From: Thiohalocapsa sp963698775
GTDB lineage: Bacteria > Pseudomonadota > Gammaproteobacteria > Chromatiales > Chromatiaceae
Assembly (NCBI GenBank): GCA_963698775.1
Contig: CAVOSE010000038.1
Coordinates: 23,008 to 87,007 of the forward strand
DNA: 64,000 bases
Reading direction: 5' to 3'
Shown here in pieces: positions 8,527 through 17,613 of this stretch. A program made the translations under genes and the position numbers. Below the pieces are notes generated by a model. It searched no databases. It had not been told where the DNA came from and saw only the letters and a list, made by a program, of their open reading frames with translations. Each line of letters starts with the position of its first letter. Position 1 is the stretch's first letter.

Positions 8527-9204
8527 TCAGTCGTCGCGGACGACTGTGGGGTCGAAGTCATAGCCAAGCAGTTCGATGTCGCGGGCGAAATGGCGTGCGA
8601 CCAGTTCGCGGCTGGCGTCGTCGTAGTAGCGGCGATAATCGTGCGCGCGGTCCGTCGCACGGCGCCGGTGGGGCAGGGTGATTGTGTTCAGACCGATGCG
8701 TTGGCAGGCGGTCTGAAAGTCTTGCTCCAGTTGCTCGTAGCGGCCGATGAAGTCGACGACGATGTGGCCGTGCAGGTCGATCAGATAGTCCGTCTGCAAC
8801 TCGATGGAGGTGTCGACATGGAACTGGTACGGGCGCTCCGGGTCCAGCTTCCAGCGCAGGAAGTCGGCGAAATCGTCGTGCCCGCCCAGGAATTGCGGTC
8901 GCTCGCGCCGGATATGATGGAACGAACTGACTTGTAGATCCCACGGGTTGCGGACGAACGCGAACTTGAACAGCGCGTCGAAATATTCCCGCGGCAGCAA
9001 CTCCTTGGCGGCGACCACCTTGGCGTGGCGCGGAAACTTGGTACCGATGCGGTGCCCGCTCAAATGACTGAAGCGGCTGCACAGAAACATGGGCCAATAC
9101 CAGGGATCGGCCCAGCGCCGTGCCGCCAGGGCCGCGCGCACGCTGGTCCCTCCGGTCTTGGCGATGTGCACGAACAGAAAGCGGTATTTGGGGGAGAGCA
9201 GCAT
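8527..9204 (-). CDS. Sulfotransferase family 2-like protein
   Basis: A protein of 225 residues with the PAPS-binding loop FVHIAKTGGTSVR at residues 10-22 and the second cofactor motif KFAFVRNPWDLQVSSF near residue 85. These are the 5'- and 3'-phosphosulfate binding elements of Golgi-type and bacterial sulfotransferases. The acceptor is probably a polysaccharide or lipid and cannot be named. It is a single gene with no biosynthetic cluster around it. The ATG at 9204 lacks a clear Shine-Dalgarno sequence. Confidence 0.85.
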   Translation of the reverse strand: MLLSPKYRFLFVHIAKTGGTSVRAALAARRWADPWYWPMFLCSRFSHLSGHRIGTKFPRHAKVVAAKELLPREYFDALFKFAFVRNPWDLQVSSFHHIRRERPQFLGGHDDFADFLRWKLDPERPYQFHVDTSIELQTDYLIDLHGHIVVDFIGRYEQLEQDFQTACQRIGLNTITLPHRRRATDRAHDYRRYYDDASRELVARHFARDIELLGYDFDPTVVRDD

Positions 9205-9502
9205 GGGGCGGGATTGTAGCCCGAGTCGATCTGCGGCGCGTCACGCGACGCGTTGAATCAGCTCGACCTCCGCGCCGGTAGCGTCCGCTGCAAGCTCCAG
9301 TTCGTACTTGGCTTATCGTTCCAGCTAACGGAGCAGCCGACTCTGCAGTCAGGCCATCCTGGTCTGCTGACCTCAGGGCTGTCTGCCCTGACGACAGACG
9401 ATGCCAAGGTGATCGGCCGGAACGATGATTAAGGCCTCCTGCCGCTATACTGCCCGAGGAATCCTCATCCAACGCAATCATCGTCTCACCGGAGTTCGCA
9501 CC
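9205..9502. other. Intergenic region with a possible short coding remnant
   Basis: Minus-strand bases 9312-9241 read AKYELELAADATGAEVELIQ plus a few residues and a stop. This looks protein-like but has no start and no recognisable family. The rest has no clear structure until the purT leader. A hairpin-like CAGGGCTGTCTGCCCTG lies near 9384-9400. Confidence 0.3.
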
Positions 9503-10699
9503 ATGCACATCGGCACACCCCTGTCCCCCAACGCCACCCGCGTCATGCTGCTCGGCGCCGGTGAACTTGGCAAGGAGGTCGTCATCGCGTTGCAGCGACT
9601 CGGCGTCGAGGTGATCGCGGTCGATCGCTATGCCAATGCCCCAGGGCATCAAGTGGCCCACCATGCGCACGTCATCGACATGGCCGATGCCGTTGCGCTG
9701 CGCCGACTGATCGATGCCGAGCGTCCGCAGATCATCGTTCCCGAGATCGAGGCCATCGCCACCGATGTGCTGGTGGACGTCGAGCAGGCCGGCCTGTGCG
9801 AGGTCATCCCGACCGCCCGTGCCGCGCGGCTGACCATGAACCGTGAGGGCATTCGCCGACTGGCCGCCGAGGAACTCGGCCTGCCGACGTCCGCCTATGG
9901 CTTTGCCGACGACTTCGCCGAGCTACAACGCCATGCCGAGGCGATCGGCTATCCATGCATCGTCAAGCCGGTCATGTCGTCGTCCGGCAAGGGTCAGTCG
10001 CGGCTGGAGTCCGCCGCCGACCTGCAGGCCGCCTGGGACTATGCCATCGCCGGCGGTCGCGTGAACCAGGGCCGGGTCATCGTCGAGCAGGTGGTGGAGT
10101 TCGATTTCGAGATCACGCTGCTCACCGTGCGCACCGGTGCCGACGCCGCGCACATCCAGACGCATTTCTGCGACCCCATCGGTCACCGTCAGGTGCACGG
10201 CGACTATGTCGAGAGCTGGCAGCCGCAGCCGATGAGTGCCGCGGCGCTGGAACGGGCTCAGGACATCGCCGGCCGCGTCACCGGCGCCCTTGGCGGACGC
10301 GGTCTGTTCGGCGTGGAGCTGTTCGTGCGCGGCGACCAGGTCTGGTTCAGCGAGGTGAGCCCGCGCCCGCACGACACCGGCATGGTGACCATGGCCTCCC
10401 AGCGTCAGAGCGAGTTCGACCTGCATGCACGCGCCATCCTCGGCCTGCCGGTAGACACCGGCCGCGACGCCGTGGCCGCCAGCGCCGTGATCTATGGCGG
10501 CATGGACGCCGTCGGCATCGCCTATGACGGCTTAGCCGAGGCCCTTGCGGTGCCGGAGTCGGACCTGCGTCTGTTCGGCAAGCCGGAGGCCTTCACGCGC
10601 CGGCGCATGGGAGTAGCGCTTGCCCGCGGCGCGGATACCGATCAGGCACGCGAGCGCGCCGTGCGGGTGGCGGAGACTGTCGCGACGCTTGCGCCCTAG
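9503..10699 (+). CDS. purT: Formate-dependent phosphoribosylglycinamide formyltransferase 2
   Basis: An ATP-grasp enzyme of 398 residues that makes formyl-GAR from GAR, formate and ATP in purine biosynthesis, bypassing folate-dependent PurN. The N-terminal Rossmann-like domain shows MLLGAGELGKEVVIA, followed by RYANAPGHQVAHHAHVIDM, the ATP-grasp segment PCIVKPVMSSSGKGQS, and VELFVRGDQVWFSEVSPRPHDTGMVT, all diagnostic of PurT. The start at 9503 is preferred over the upstream frame extension because GGAG lies about 10 bases before it and the family begins close to this point. Confidence 0.97.
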   Translation: MHIGTPLSPNATRVMLLGAGELGKEVVIALQRLGVEVIAVDRYANAPGHQVAHHAHVIDMADAVALRRLIDAERPQIIVPEIEAIATDVLVDVEQAGLCEVIPTARAARLTMNREGIRRLAAEELGLPTSAYGFADDFAELQRHAEAIGYPCIVKPVMSSSGKGQSRLESAADLQAAWDYAIAGGRVNQGRVIVEQVVEFDFEITLLTVRTGADAAHIQTHFCDPIGHRQVHGDYVESWQPQPMSAAALERAQDIAGRVTGALGGRGLFGVELFVRGDQVWFSEVSPRPHDTGMVTMASQRQSEFDLHARAILGLPVDTGRDAVAASAVIYGGMDAVGIAYDGLAEALAVPESDLRLFGKPEAFTRRRMGVALARGADTDQARERAVRVAETVATLAP

Positions 10700-10702
10700 T
10701 CT

Positions 10703-10758
10703 GGGAGCGCCGGCCTGGAAGCGCCGGCCTGGGGGCACCGGTTTTCCAACCGGCGCTC
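10703..10758. repeat. GCGCCGG-rich palindromic repeat after purT
   Basis: Three imperfect direct copies of a GCGCCGGCCTG(G)-type unit are followed by the stem GCACCGGTT/AACCGGCGC. The last hairpin matches the one at 1466-1490 between the protease gene and metK. It could serve as a terminator for purT. Confidence 0.55.
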
Positions 10759-11138
10759 GAGATTGCCCTGCCGCTGCTTTGCCGTGTTGGGTCGGCGCCG
10801 TCGTGCTGCAGCCAGAATCCAGAAGCTCACATCGATAATTTCACCAGATCAATGGATTACGCACCCAGCGTGCGACTAAAGTCGCACGGAGGCCATTGGC
10901 TAGTCGACAAAATTCGCAAAGGTGCAACCGCCGGATTTTGGTTAGTGGGTGGCTTGGCTGATCCGCGCGGATGCTGGATCTCTTGCGTGTTCGGGCGCCA
11001 TGCTAGGGACAGAGCGCTGGCAGCGGCTGGCGGAGAAGGGCGTCCCGCCCCGCTCGGGTAACGCGGATACATGAGCGTTGCCCTACAGCAGACCGTCAAT
11101 AGCGGCGCCGGCGAAGGTTGCCCGGCGCCGCCAGCGAG
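10759..11138. other. Intergenic region without a recognisable gene
   Basis: About 380 bases with no convincing coding frame. The one clear structure is the perfect palindrome CGTGCGACTAAAGTCGCACG at 10869-10888. Short open frames here have no start context and no recognisable similarity. Confidence 0.5.
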
Positions 11139-11318
11139 TTATTGATACTTCTCGCAGCCGGCCTTGTCTTCGACCGCATCCAAGAACATCGCGTGGTACC
11201 AGGACACCTCTTTGCCACAGATGTGGTTGAGTTTTACAGAATTGGACTGGCCTTTAAAGAAAAGCGCTACTCCAACGATCAAGATGCCGAACAGAAACAG
11301 CAGGAACAGAGATTTCAT
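11139..11318 (-). CDS. Small single-pass membrane protein of unknown function
   Basis: A 59-residue protein starting MKSLFLLFLFGILIVGVALF, one long N-terminal hydrophobic segment (signal anchor or uncleaved signal). It is followed by a short hydrophilic part with two cysteines (NHICGKEVSW and AGCEKYQ) that could form a disulfide in the periplasm. The ATG at 11318 follows GGAGAAACCTTG, a strong ribosome binding site, which is why this short frame is accepted. No family was recognised. Confidence 0.65.
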   Translation of the reverse strand: MKSLFLLFLFGILIVGVALFFKGQSNSVKLNHICGKEVSWYHAMFLDAVEDKAGCEKYQ

Positions 11319-11962
11319 CAAGGTTTCTCCACAAGTAATGGCCGGTCGGCCGGTTCCGTCTCGATCAGGCAATCGTGAGCAGAGCTAGTCTTCAGGCTCC
11401 CTGCCCATGCCCGGTGCTGTACCGGGCGCTTACGAGGTGGGCGATGCCACGGTTCCTTTCGGCCCTTCCACCGACGATCAAATCGACGGGTGGCCGGGCT
11501 GGCTCCCCCTTGCCGACGAGCGGGCTATCTGGAGCGCTGTTTCCTCCCGTCGATGCCCGACACCCGCGGTTGCAGAGGCGCAACACTGGGATCCTCCGCG
11601 GAGTGGAGAAACAAGGGGCCAATGACGTGAGGTTACAGATCAATACTGAGCCATAAGATAACGCAGATCGACAGGCTTGTGAATAACCATACCGAGAACA
11701 AGGCGCAAGAAGATGAGGCGGTAACAGCGGGAAGCTGATGTCATGCCAAGCCAATGGAACAGATTCTTCATTCCGGCCAGAATGTTCTGCTTATTTGACC
11801 ATTTTCTTTGGTCTTTCCGGCTATCGCCTGGAAAGTCATAGGCCTGTCCACTTTCCCAAACTCACTTCACTCAACTTCGATAATCGGTGCAAGCCAGTCG
11901 TAAATCCGACGCATGCCCCGGCGAGCCAGTCCTGATGCGCTAACATCTGCCTGGCGAGCCGT
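11319..11962. other. Non-coding or fully decayed region
   Basis: About 640 bases in which no frame gives a recognisable protein and no frame has a good start. It precedes the efflux-adaptor remnant and may contain more decayed sequence. AT content is locally higher than in the flanking genes around 11640-11830. Confidence 0.5.
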
Positions 11963-12314
11963 GTGCACGACAGCCGCACGCCAGGTTCGCAGTCCTTCGC
12001 CGGCGTGGTCGCCGAGGTGTCCGGCGAACTGAATGAGTATGTCACGCCCTCGCCGCCTGGCATCCCGACGCCGCCGGCCGTGGATCTGATCGACGATGCG
12101 TGCCGACTGCGGCGATCCGGCCAGCGGGCTGCTGCTGGCTCCAGGTCCCAAGCAGCAATCCGGTTCGCTGGCGGATCGAGAGATCGAAACCGGGCTTGCA
12201 AACTGGGAGAGCACCGAAGTTCTGACCGGCCTCGCCGTGGGCGATCAGGTGGTGCTATCGCTGGATCGCGACGGCGTCGAGGCGGGCGCGCTCGCTGCGT
12301 GGTGTCGCGTCTAA
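11963..12314 (+). pseudogene. HlyD/MFP efflux adaptor remnant
   Basis: Two pieces of a periplasmic membrane-fusion protein survive. 11990-12090 reads FAGVVAEVSGELNEYVTPSP followed by GIPTPPAVDLID, the lipoyl/beta-barrel junction. 12125-12300 reads SGLLLAPGP, then REIETGLANWESTEVLTGLA and DQVVLSLDRDGVEAGA, the membrane-proximal end. The beta-barrel part between them is deleted and the frame changes. The N-terminal half is absent. It is non-functional. The matching transporter genes are not nearby, so the operon has been lost. Confidence 0.75.
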
Positions 12315-12428
12315 CGCGGGCAGGGCGGCGTCCAGGTGCAGATAGGTTCGCCGGCCAATGGTCTTGCCCGGCATGCTTGTTACACGATTATTGTGACGAA
12401 CCGTCGCTGAAATCCCCGCCCATGCGCA

Positions 12429-12860
12429 TCACCAGGCATCTTCCGCCAGATCCATGTAACGCTGCATGCTGGCTAGCCAGTCCGGCATGTCCTGCTTGAT
12501 TGTCGTCTTCAGATTCGCGAGCGCCGCGGGTTCGACCATTCCTTGCTCTGAAAGAAAGGTATAGAACTTTTTCAAACTAGCGGCATTGCTCTTGATGCTA
12601 GCGGCGTTGGACCACATCGCCTTGCGAATAAACCAGTCTCCGAGAAATTCAGCGACCTGATCACTCCCGTCTCTTGCCGCGACTGCATCGTAGTACAGCA
12701 GGTAGTGATTGACATAAAAATCGATGTTCGAACAGTGCTGCCGGATCGTCGTGTGCTTCAGACCGGCGGCCGCCAGCCAATCCGCAAACGCGGATAAGAG
12801 CTGCTTGTTTTGCTCGATGAGTGCGTCACGATCGTTTTCAGGATCCGCTTCACTAGACAT
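12429..12860 (-). CDS. Core-binding (SAM-like) domain protein resembling a tyrosine-recombinase N-terminus
   Basis: A 143-residue protein. KHTTIRQHCSNIDFYVNHYL, SIKSNAASLKKFYTFLSEQG and the helical layout resemble the SAM-like N-terminal core-binding domain of XerC-type recombinases, but the catalytic domain (R-H-R-Y) is entirely absent. The ATG at 12860 follows TTGGAGATCAGC, a good ribosome binding site. The upstream extension of the frame is rejected because it is Arg/Pro-rich. It could be a stand-alone DNA-binding protein or the remnant of an integrase. The frame is clean and ends in a normal stop. Confidence 0.65.
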   Translation of the reverse strand: MSSEADPENDRDALIEQNKQLLSAFADWLAAAGLKHTTIRQHCSNIDFYVNHYLLYYDAVAARDGSDQVAEFLGDWFIRKAMWSNAASIKSNAASLKKFYTFLSEQGMVEPAALANLKTTIKQDMPDWLASMQRYMDLAEDAW

Positions 12861-13105
12861 GCTGATCTCCAAGAAAGGATTGAGCCCTTGACCCTTGTTG
12901 GCCCTGCGGCGAGCACCTTTATACCGCCCGTTGTGGCCTGCAATTCTTCGCCCGCCCATTTTGCCCCAGGGTGCTGCCCTGTATCGCCGCGGGTGCGAGG
13001 GGCCGGCGGCGACCGAGACGAGCGGACGTGCGCCTCGTCCTATGGGGCCGGGGGACGGTTGGGATCGGTCGGGGTCACTCGCTGCTGTCATCCCCGCTTC
13101 ACGGG

Positions 13106-13212
13106 TTGGTCAATTGCTGACCAATCTGCTGCGTTGTGGCTGGCGCTCAGCGACTTAGGCCCGTTTCCACCAGGCTTATGCACAGGTGTTGCACAGTCGC
13201 TGGGGATAAGGT
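13106..13212 (+). repeat. Dispersed repeat family B, copy 1 (DnaA-box-like element)
   Basis: The copy starts with the inverted motif TTGGTCAATTGCTGACCAAT (13106-13125), continues with a conserved GCTCAGCGACTTAGGC and GTTTCCACCAGGC, contains TTATGCACAGGTGTTGCACA (DnaA-box-like TTATNCACA at 13176-13184), and ends CTGGGGATAAGGTGATC. A second copy follows in direct orientation at 13278 and a third lies inverted at 36937-37042. Confidence 0.75.
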
Positions 13213-13277
13213 GATCGTGCTCGTTCCCAAGCCGACTCATGCCTTGACGGTATCAAAGAATCAGCCAGTTAGGAATG

Positions 13278-13370
13278 TTGGCCAATCATTGACCAATGTG
13301 ACGGCGTATCGTATCCGCTCAGTGGCTTGGCTCAATAACGCACAGGTTTATCCACAGGTGGCACACATCG
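13278..13370 (+). repeat. Dispersed repeat family B, copy 2
   Basis: A direct repeat of copy 1, about 170 bases away. It has TTGGCCAATCATTGACCAAT at 13278-13297, then CGCTCAGTGGCTTGGC, and TTATCCACAGGTGGCACACA with a perfect TTATCCACA at 13348-13356. The terminal GGGGATAA seen in the other copies is not conserved here. The whole stretch 12861-13490 has no gene. Confidence 0.7.
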
Positions 13371-13490
13371 GATGTGGGGCGTTCGTGCGGGGGATGGGCT
13401 GCTTGCGAACCCCGTGGATCGAGACACCGGTGAGCAGGTGCGCGCTGCCGGCGAAGTCGTTGGTTCGACGTCGGACTGCCTTCGCATGGC

Positions 13491-15320
13491 TCATCGGTCG
13501 TCGCCGGCCTGGCGAATGGTCGGGGTCAGTTCCACCGTGACCTGGTCGTTGCCGATCCAGATCTGGCCGCCGTCGAGCGTGCACTGGATCTCCATGCTGC
13601 GCTCCACCAGTGCGGTCAATGCCTGAACCTCGTCTGGGTCCAGATCCAACACGCGCAGGTTCTTCAGGCGCTCAAGGCCGCGACTGTTCTGCTGCCACCA
13701 GAGGTCTGCGGCGCGGCCGCCATAGTTGACCACCACCACGTTCCGAGCGCGCCCGCAGGCCTGGCGGAGGCGTCGCTCGTCAGGTTGTCCCAACTCGATC
13801 CAGCGCTCGATCTCTCCGCTCAAGCTCCGCTGCCACAGGTCCGGCTCGTCGTCGGTGGAGATGCCCTTGGTGAAACTCAGTTGCGGGTCGGCGAACAGGC
13901 AGAAGGCGAGCAGGCGAACCATCATCCGTGCATCGGTCTCGGAGGGGTGGCGTGCAAGGGTGAGCGTGTGCTGCTCGTAAGCGTTGCAGCCAGCGTTGCT
14001 CGTACTCCCGCAGCGCATCGCCCTGCAATAACCGCTCGCGCACCCGATAAAACAGCTCGCACAGATCCTCGCTGAACTGCACCGCGCTCGCCGAGGGCAT
14101 CAGCTTCAGCAGGTCGAAGGCCTCCACGCGGTTCAGCTGCATCGGTGTCGCCGTCGCCAGCAATAGCGTCCCGGACTGGCCATACAGGATATCGCGCAGT
14201 TCCTGATACAGCTTGTTGAAGCGCGGCATCTGGGCGTTGTTGTCCGGCGACTGCCGGCGCGCCTTGTGCGCTTCGTCCACCAGCACCAGGTCGGTGCGCG
14301 GGAACTGCGCCAGCAGCCGGCCCCCGCGGCGGTTGATGATCAGCCCAGTCGAGATGATCTCCAGCGGGGCGTCGAACAACTTGCCTTTGCCGCTGATCAG
14401 TTCGCGCAAGCCCAGCTCGACCCGTTCATCGCCCGGTAGTAAAGGCGCCAGCCGGATCATGGCTGCGCGCAGACGCTCGTTGAAGGTCGGCGTCAATGCT
14501 CCGTCGGTTGTCTCCGCCACCTCCCGCGCCTTGCGCCTGCGGCCTTGCTCCATCGGCGTGCCGTCGATCTCCTGCAGCGGACCCGCGTTGTCGGCAATGG
14601 TGACCAGGCGCTCCTTGACCGCATCCGGCAACGTCAGGGTGCGGATATAGGCATGGTTACCGGCCCACAACGCCTCAAAGCTGGCGCGCTTGTGCCTGAA
14701 GAGCTTACGGTTCCAGTCGATCCAGGACGGCTGCACCGTGATGTTCTCGGCATTCAACGCCAGCGCCGTCAGCGACTCGTTCAGCGAGCCGGAGATGAAT
14801 AGGGCCTCCTGGTCGTCGCTGAAGATCGCCCACTTCTCGTGCAGATAGCCATCTTGGGCATAGTCTGGCGGCCGCGGCGTGCCCTGCTTGCCGTGCACCC
14901 GCAGGCCAACGCGCAATTCCAGATACCCGTTGGCGACCATCCAGGCCAAAAGCTCGACGCCGCGCTGGATCGCGGCCGGCCATGCCTGCGCCACCGAGAG
15001 CTGCGGCAACAGGCATGCCACCGCGCGCGCCTGATCGCCTTGCAGCACCGCCGCCGCATCTTTTGGGTCGAGCTGTAGCCCCACCACGAAGCGTGCCTTA
15101 CCGCCCTGCTCGACAAAGCGCGAAAACCCCTGCGAGGCCGCGGCGAGCGAGCTGGAGGTGAAATACCCGCCACCCGGTCGTAGCGCAGCGCGCGCGACAG
15201 CGCCGGGATGTAGAAATCGTGCAGGATGTCGACTGGGCGGCCATCGTCGCGCAGGTCCGAGGTGGCGTAGCACTGCTCCCACGGGTAGGCGCGCAGGCTC
15301 GGCTTTGGTGCCTCTGGCAT
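13491..15320 (-). pseudogene. PLD-nuclease/DEAH-helicase fusion, frameshifted and internally deleted
   Basis: The gene starts at ATG 15320 (PWEQCYATSDLRDDGRP). About 50 codons later the frame shifts at GTGGCGGGTATTTCACC (near 15165, one base short of VAGYFTSSS). In the next frame a phospholipase-D-like domain continues with the HKD motif HEKWAIFSD. It passes straight to helicase motif II VLVDEAHKAR and motif III LLATATPMQL. No Walker A (GxGKT) is present, so the region before motif II is deleted. A second shift near 13990 leads to the C-terminal stretch ending at 13491. About 610 residues remain of a family that usually exceeds 900. Such proteins often occur in phage-defence islands. This copy cannot hydrolyse ATP. 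Confidence 0.75.
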
Positions 15321-15349
15321 TGCGTCAAGCCCCTTGAGCGGCAGCGCGG

Positions 15350-15484
15350 CTATCCGGCGTCGGCCGGCGGGTCGGCGGAATCGAGGCGCTCGGTCACCAA
15401 CCGATGCAGGGCTTCGATACGCGCGATGAGTGCTCTGCGATCCAGCGGTTCCAAGTCGAACGGCGCGTGCCTAATGTCTCGCAT
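15350..15484 (-). CDS. Small ORF between nucleotidyltransferase and helicase
   Basis: A 44-residue frame beginning MRDIRHAPFDLEPLDRRALI and ending in an Ala/Asp/Pro-rich tail. It starts 14 bases inside the 3' end of the nucleotidyltransferase gene and stops 29 bases before the helicase start, so it fits an operon of coupled genes. Its middle is predicted helical (ALIARIEALHRLVTERL). No family was recognised. It could be a real small partner protein or a chance frame. Confidence 0.4.
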   Translation of the reverse strand: MRDIRHAPFDLEPLDRRALIARIEALHRLVTERLDSADPPADAG

Positions 15485-15866
15485 AGACGGATACTCCTTC
15501 ACGCAGCGAGCGACCGATGACGTGGTTCGGCGACTCGCGCCAGGTATCGATCTCGTCGCGGCTGTACAGCAGGATGTCCACTGGGATTCGAATGCCGTGC
15601 AAGGCGCGACGGACTCGTCGCAGCTGGTCCTGACGGCTGTGCTCCGCGGTGAATGGGTTGTGCATGATGACCATCAAATCGAGGTCGGAATCGGCTCCAG
15701 CATCACCCCGGGCGCGGGAGCCGAACAAGATCACTTGCTCGGGATCGACAGCAGAGATGGTCGCCTCAACCACGGCGCGCGCGGTCTCGTCGAGTCCTGC
15801 CGACGGCTCGGCGCGCGTATCGAGTCGCTTGATTGGCCGTGCATGTTGCATGGGCTGTGTGCTCAT
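15471..15866 (-). CDS. MNT-type nucleotidyltransferase (minimal, antitoxin-like)
   Basis: A protein of 131 residues with the minimal nucleotidyltransferase signature: VILFGSRARGDAGADSDLDLMV near residues 45-66 gives the GS...D-x-D catalytic block, and RIPVDILLYSRDEID supplies the third acidic position. MNT proteins paired with HEPN proteins act as AMPylating antitoxins. Here the MNT frame is intact and a degraded HEPN-like frame lies 56 bases upstream at 15923-16145. The ATG at 15866 gives an N-terminus slightly longer than usual. An internal ATG at 15851 is also possible. Confidence 0.85.
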   Translation of the reverse strand: MSTQPMQHARPIKRLDTRAEPSAGLDETARAVVEATISAVDPEQVILFGSRARGDAGADSDLDLMVIMHNPFTAEHSRQDQLRRVRRALHGIRIPVDILLYSRDEIDTWRESPNHVIGRSLREGVSVYARH

Positions 15867-15922
15867 CTGGTCGCTCCTGGGGTGGGCGTCTATTCCATCA
15901 TCCGGGCCATCACCCGCGTCGG

Positions 15923-16145
15923 TTAGAGTTCATCGTCGATCAGCAACGCCTCGCGCCGCAACACGTCGTCGTCGCACTCGTTGGCCCAGACCTTGAGCAG
16001 ACCGCGCAGCGCCGCGTTGTCGAGCTTGCCATGGGTCCGCAGCGCGTTGCGGGCGGCGACGATACCATGTTGAGCACGCTGGCGTTGCGTTCTGGCTCGT
16101 CGAGATAGTCGTGCGCGAACTGGTTGCGGATGGCGCGCAGGCGCG
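15923..16145 (-). pseudogene. HEPN-like toxin remnant (frameshifted)
   Basis: The minus strand reads LRAIRNQFAHDYLDEPERNA, which contains an R-x4-H motif (RNQFAH, 16128-16111) typical of HEPN ribonucleases. The frame then breaks near 16060 and continues in another frame as AARNALRTHGKLDNAALRG to a stop at 15923. The N-terminal helices are missing and the region runs into the SulP remnant on the other strand. It sits immediately upstream of the MNT gene, in the order expected for a HEPN-MNT pair. Confidence 0.6.
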
Positions 16146-16250
16146 GCCTTGGTGATCTGTCCGTCGGAATGATGATCAAGGCCAGTCGGTGTTTTTTGAA
16201 GTGGCGTATTGATTGCCTGACTCGATCGACACTCACGGAGCATCACGTCC

Positions 16251-17410
16251 ATGTCGCAAACACGTTCGGCGCCACGACCGCGCCGCCTGCTCCAGCGCAC
16301 GATGCCGGGTCTGTTCGCGCTGGCGCAGTATCAGCCGGCCCGGACGCGGCGACCTGCATCCTGGTGGCGGCGACCTTGGCGCCGTTGGCGGGCGGCGATG
16401 TGGAACGGTACACCATGCTGCTGTTGGGGCTGACGCTGATGACCGGGTTACTGTACGTGCTCGCGGGACTGGGTCGGCTCGGGATCATGGCCAATTTCTT
16501 GTCGCAGCCGATCCTGACCGCGAAGAGCTTTGCCCGCCGCAATGGCTACAGCATCGATGCCAATCAGGAACTGGTCGCCTTCGGCGCGTGCAACCTGGCC
16601 TCGGGGCTGGCGCAGGGCTTCCCGGTTACCGGTGCCGATTCGCGCACCGCGGTGAACAACGCTATGGGCGGCAAGACCCAGTTGGTGGGCGTGGTGGCCG
16701 GCGGCGCGATGCTGCTGGTGGTGATCTTCATGACCGCGCCGCTCGCCTTTGTGCCGACGACGGCGGGGGTGCTGTTACTGGGCGTGCTGCCGGGCGTGTT
16801 GTTGGCGGTCGCGCTGTCGCTGATCTGGCTGCTCAGCGTGGGTTCCCGTCCGAATGACGCGGTGCTGGGTCGGGTCGCCGGACGCAAGGGCTTTCACAGC
16901 ACATCGGACTACCCCGAGGCGAAGACGCTGCGGGGCCTGCTGCTGTATCGTTTCGAGTCCAATATCGTGTTTTACAACGCCGACTACTTCAAGTCGCGGG
17001 TGCTTGCCGTGGTCGCCGCACAGGAGCCGCCGGTGCGCTGGGTGGTGATCGACGCCAGCCCGATCAACCCGGTCGATGTGACTGGTTTGCGCAAGGTCGA
17101 CGAGCTGCGCGAGGAACTCGCCCGAGCGGGCGCGACGCTGGCCGTGGTGCGGATGAAGCGTTACCTCGAGCGTTTCTTCGAGCCGGGTTTTGTCGAAGCG
17201 CGTCGAGCGGCGAGCGAGGTCCAGCATTTCGACTCCGTGAAACTCGCGATCAATGCCTTCATCGCGGATCAAAAGGCCCATGGGGTGGACCTCGGCGGCA
17301 CATTCAGCGAGGATCAGGCCACGCTCTCGACGGAGTGGAACAATGCCATTGAGCCGCCCGCCGACGATGAACCGTCTCCGGTTCCAGCCTCGCCGGCGTC
17401 TGGCGGGTGA
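16251..17410 (+). pseudogene. SulP-family anion transporter with STAS domain, two internal deletions
   Basis: The start (ATG 16251) reads LLQRTMPGLFALAQYQPA, a typical SulP N-terminus. It then jumps out of frame to PDAATCILVAATLAPLAGGD and LGIMANFLSQPIL. A second junction leads directly to KSFARRNGYSIDANQELVAFG and GADSRTAVNNAMGGKTQLVG, the C-terminal membrane half. The STAS domain is complete (YRFESNIVFYNADYFKSRV, VIDASPINPVDVTGLRKV). Most transmembrane helices of the first half and the middle are lost. The long frame from 16124 is open but does not encode a functional transporter. Confidence 0.8.
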
Positions 17411-17613
17411 TGCATCCTGGTGGCCAAGACGACCTGCTGGTGGAGGATTCGAGAGGGCGCATGTCACGCTCGGACCCTGAGTCCGCGGGTGTCTTAGGGT
17501 CTGCTTCGCGGACCGTTCGCGGTGGCCTGATTGATGACGGAGGCCGCTTTCCCCTAACCCGTCGCCGCACTGTGCTGACGAGTTTGCACCGGCCATTTGA
17601 CGAGTGACAGACC

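Noticed and set aside
13176..13356. Chromosome origin (oriC) suggested by TTATNCACA sites
   Set aside because: Only one such site per repeat unit is seen, there is no DnaA box cluster, no AT-rich unwinding region and no dnaA/dnaN/gidA neighbourhood. The sites belong to a dispersed repeat.
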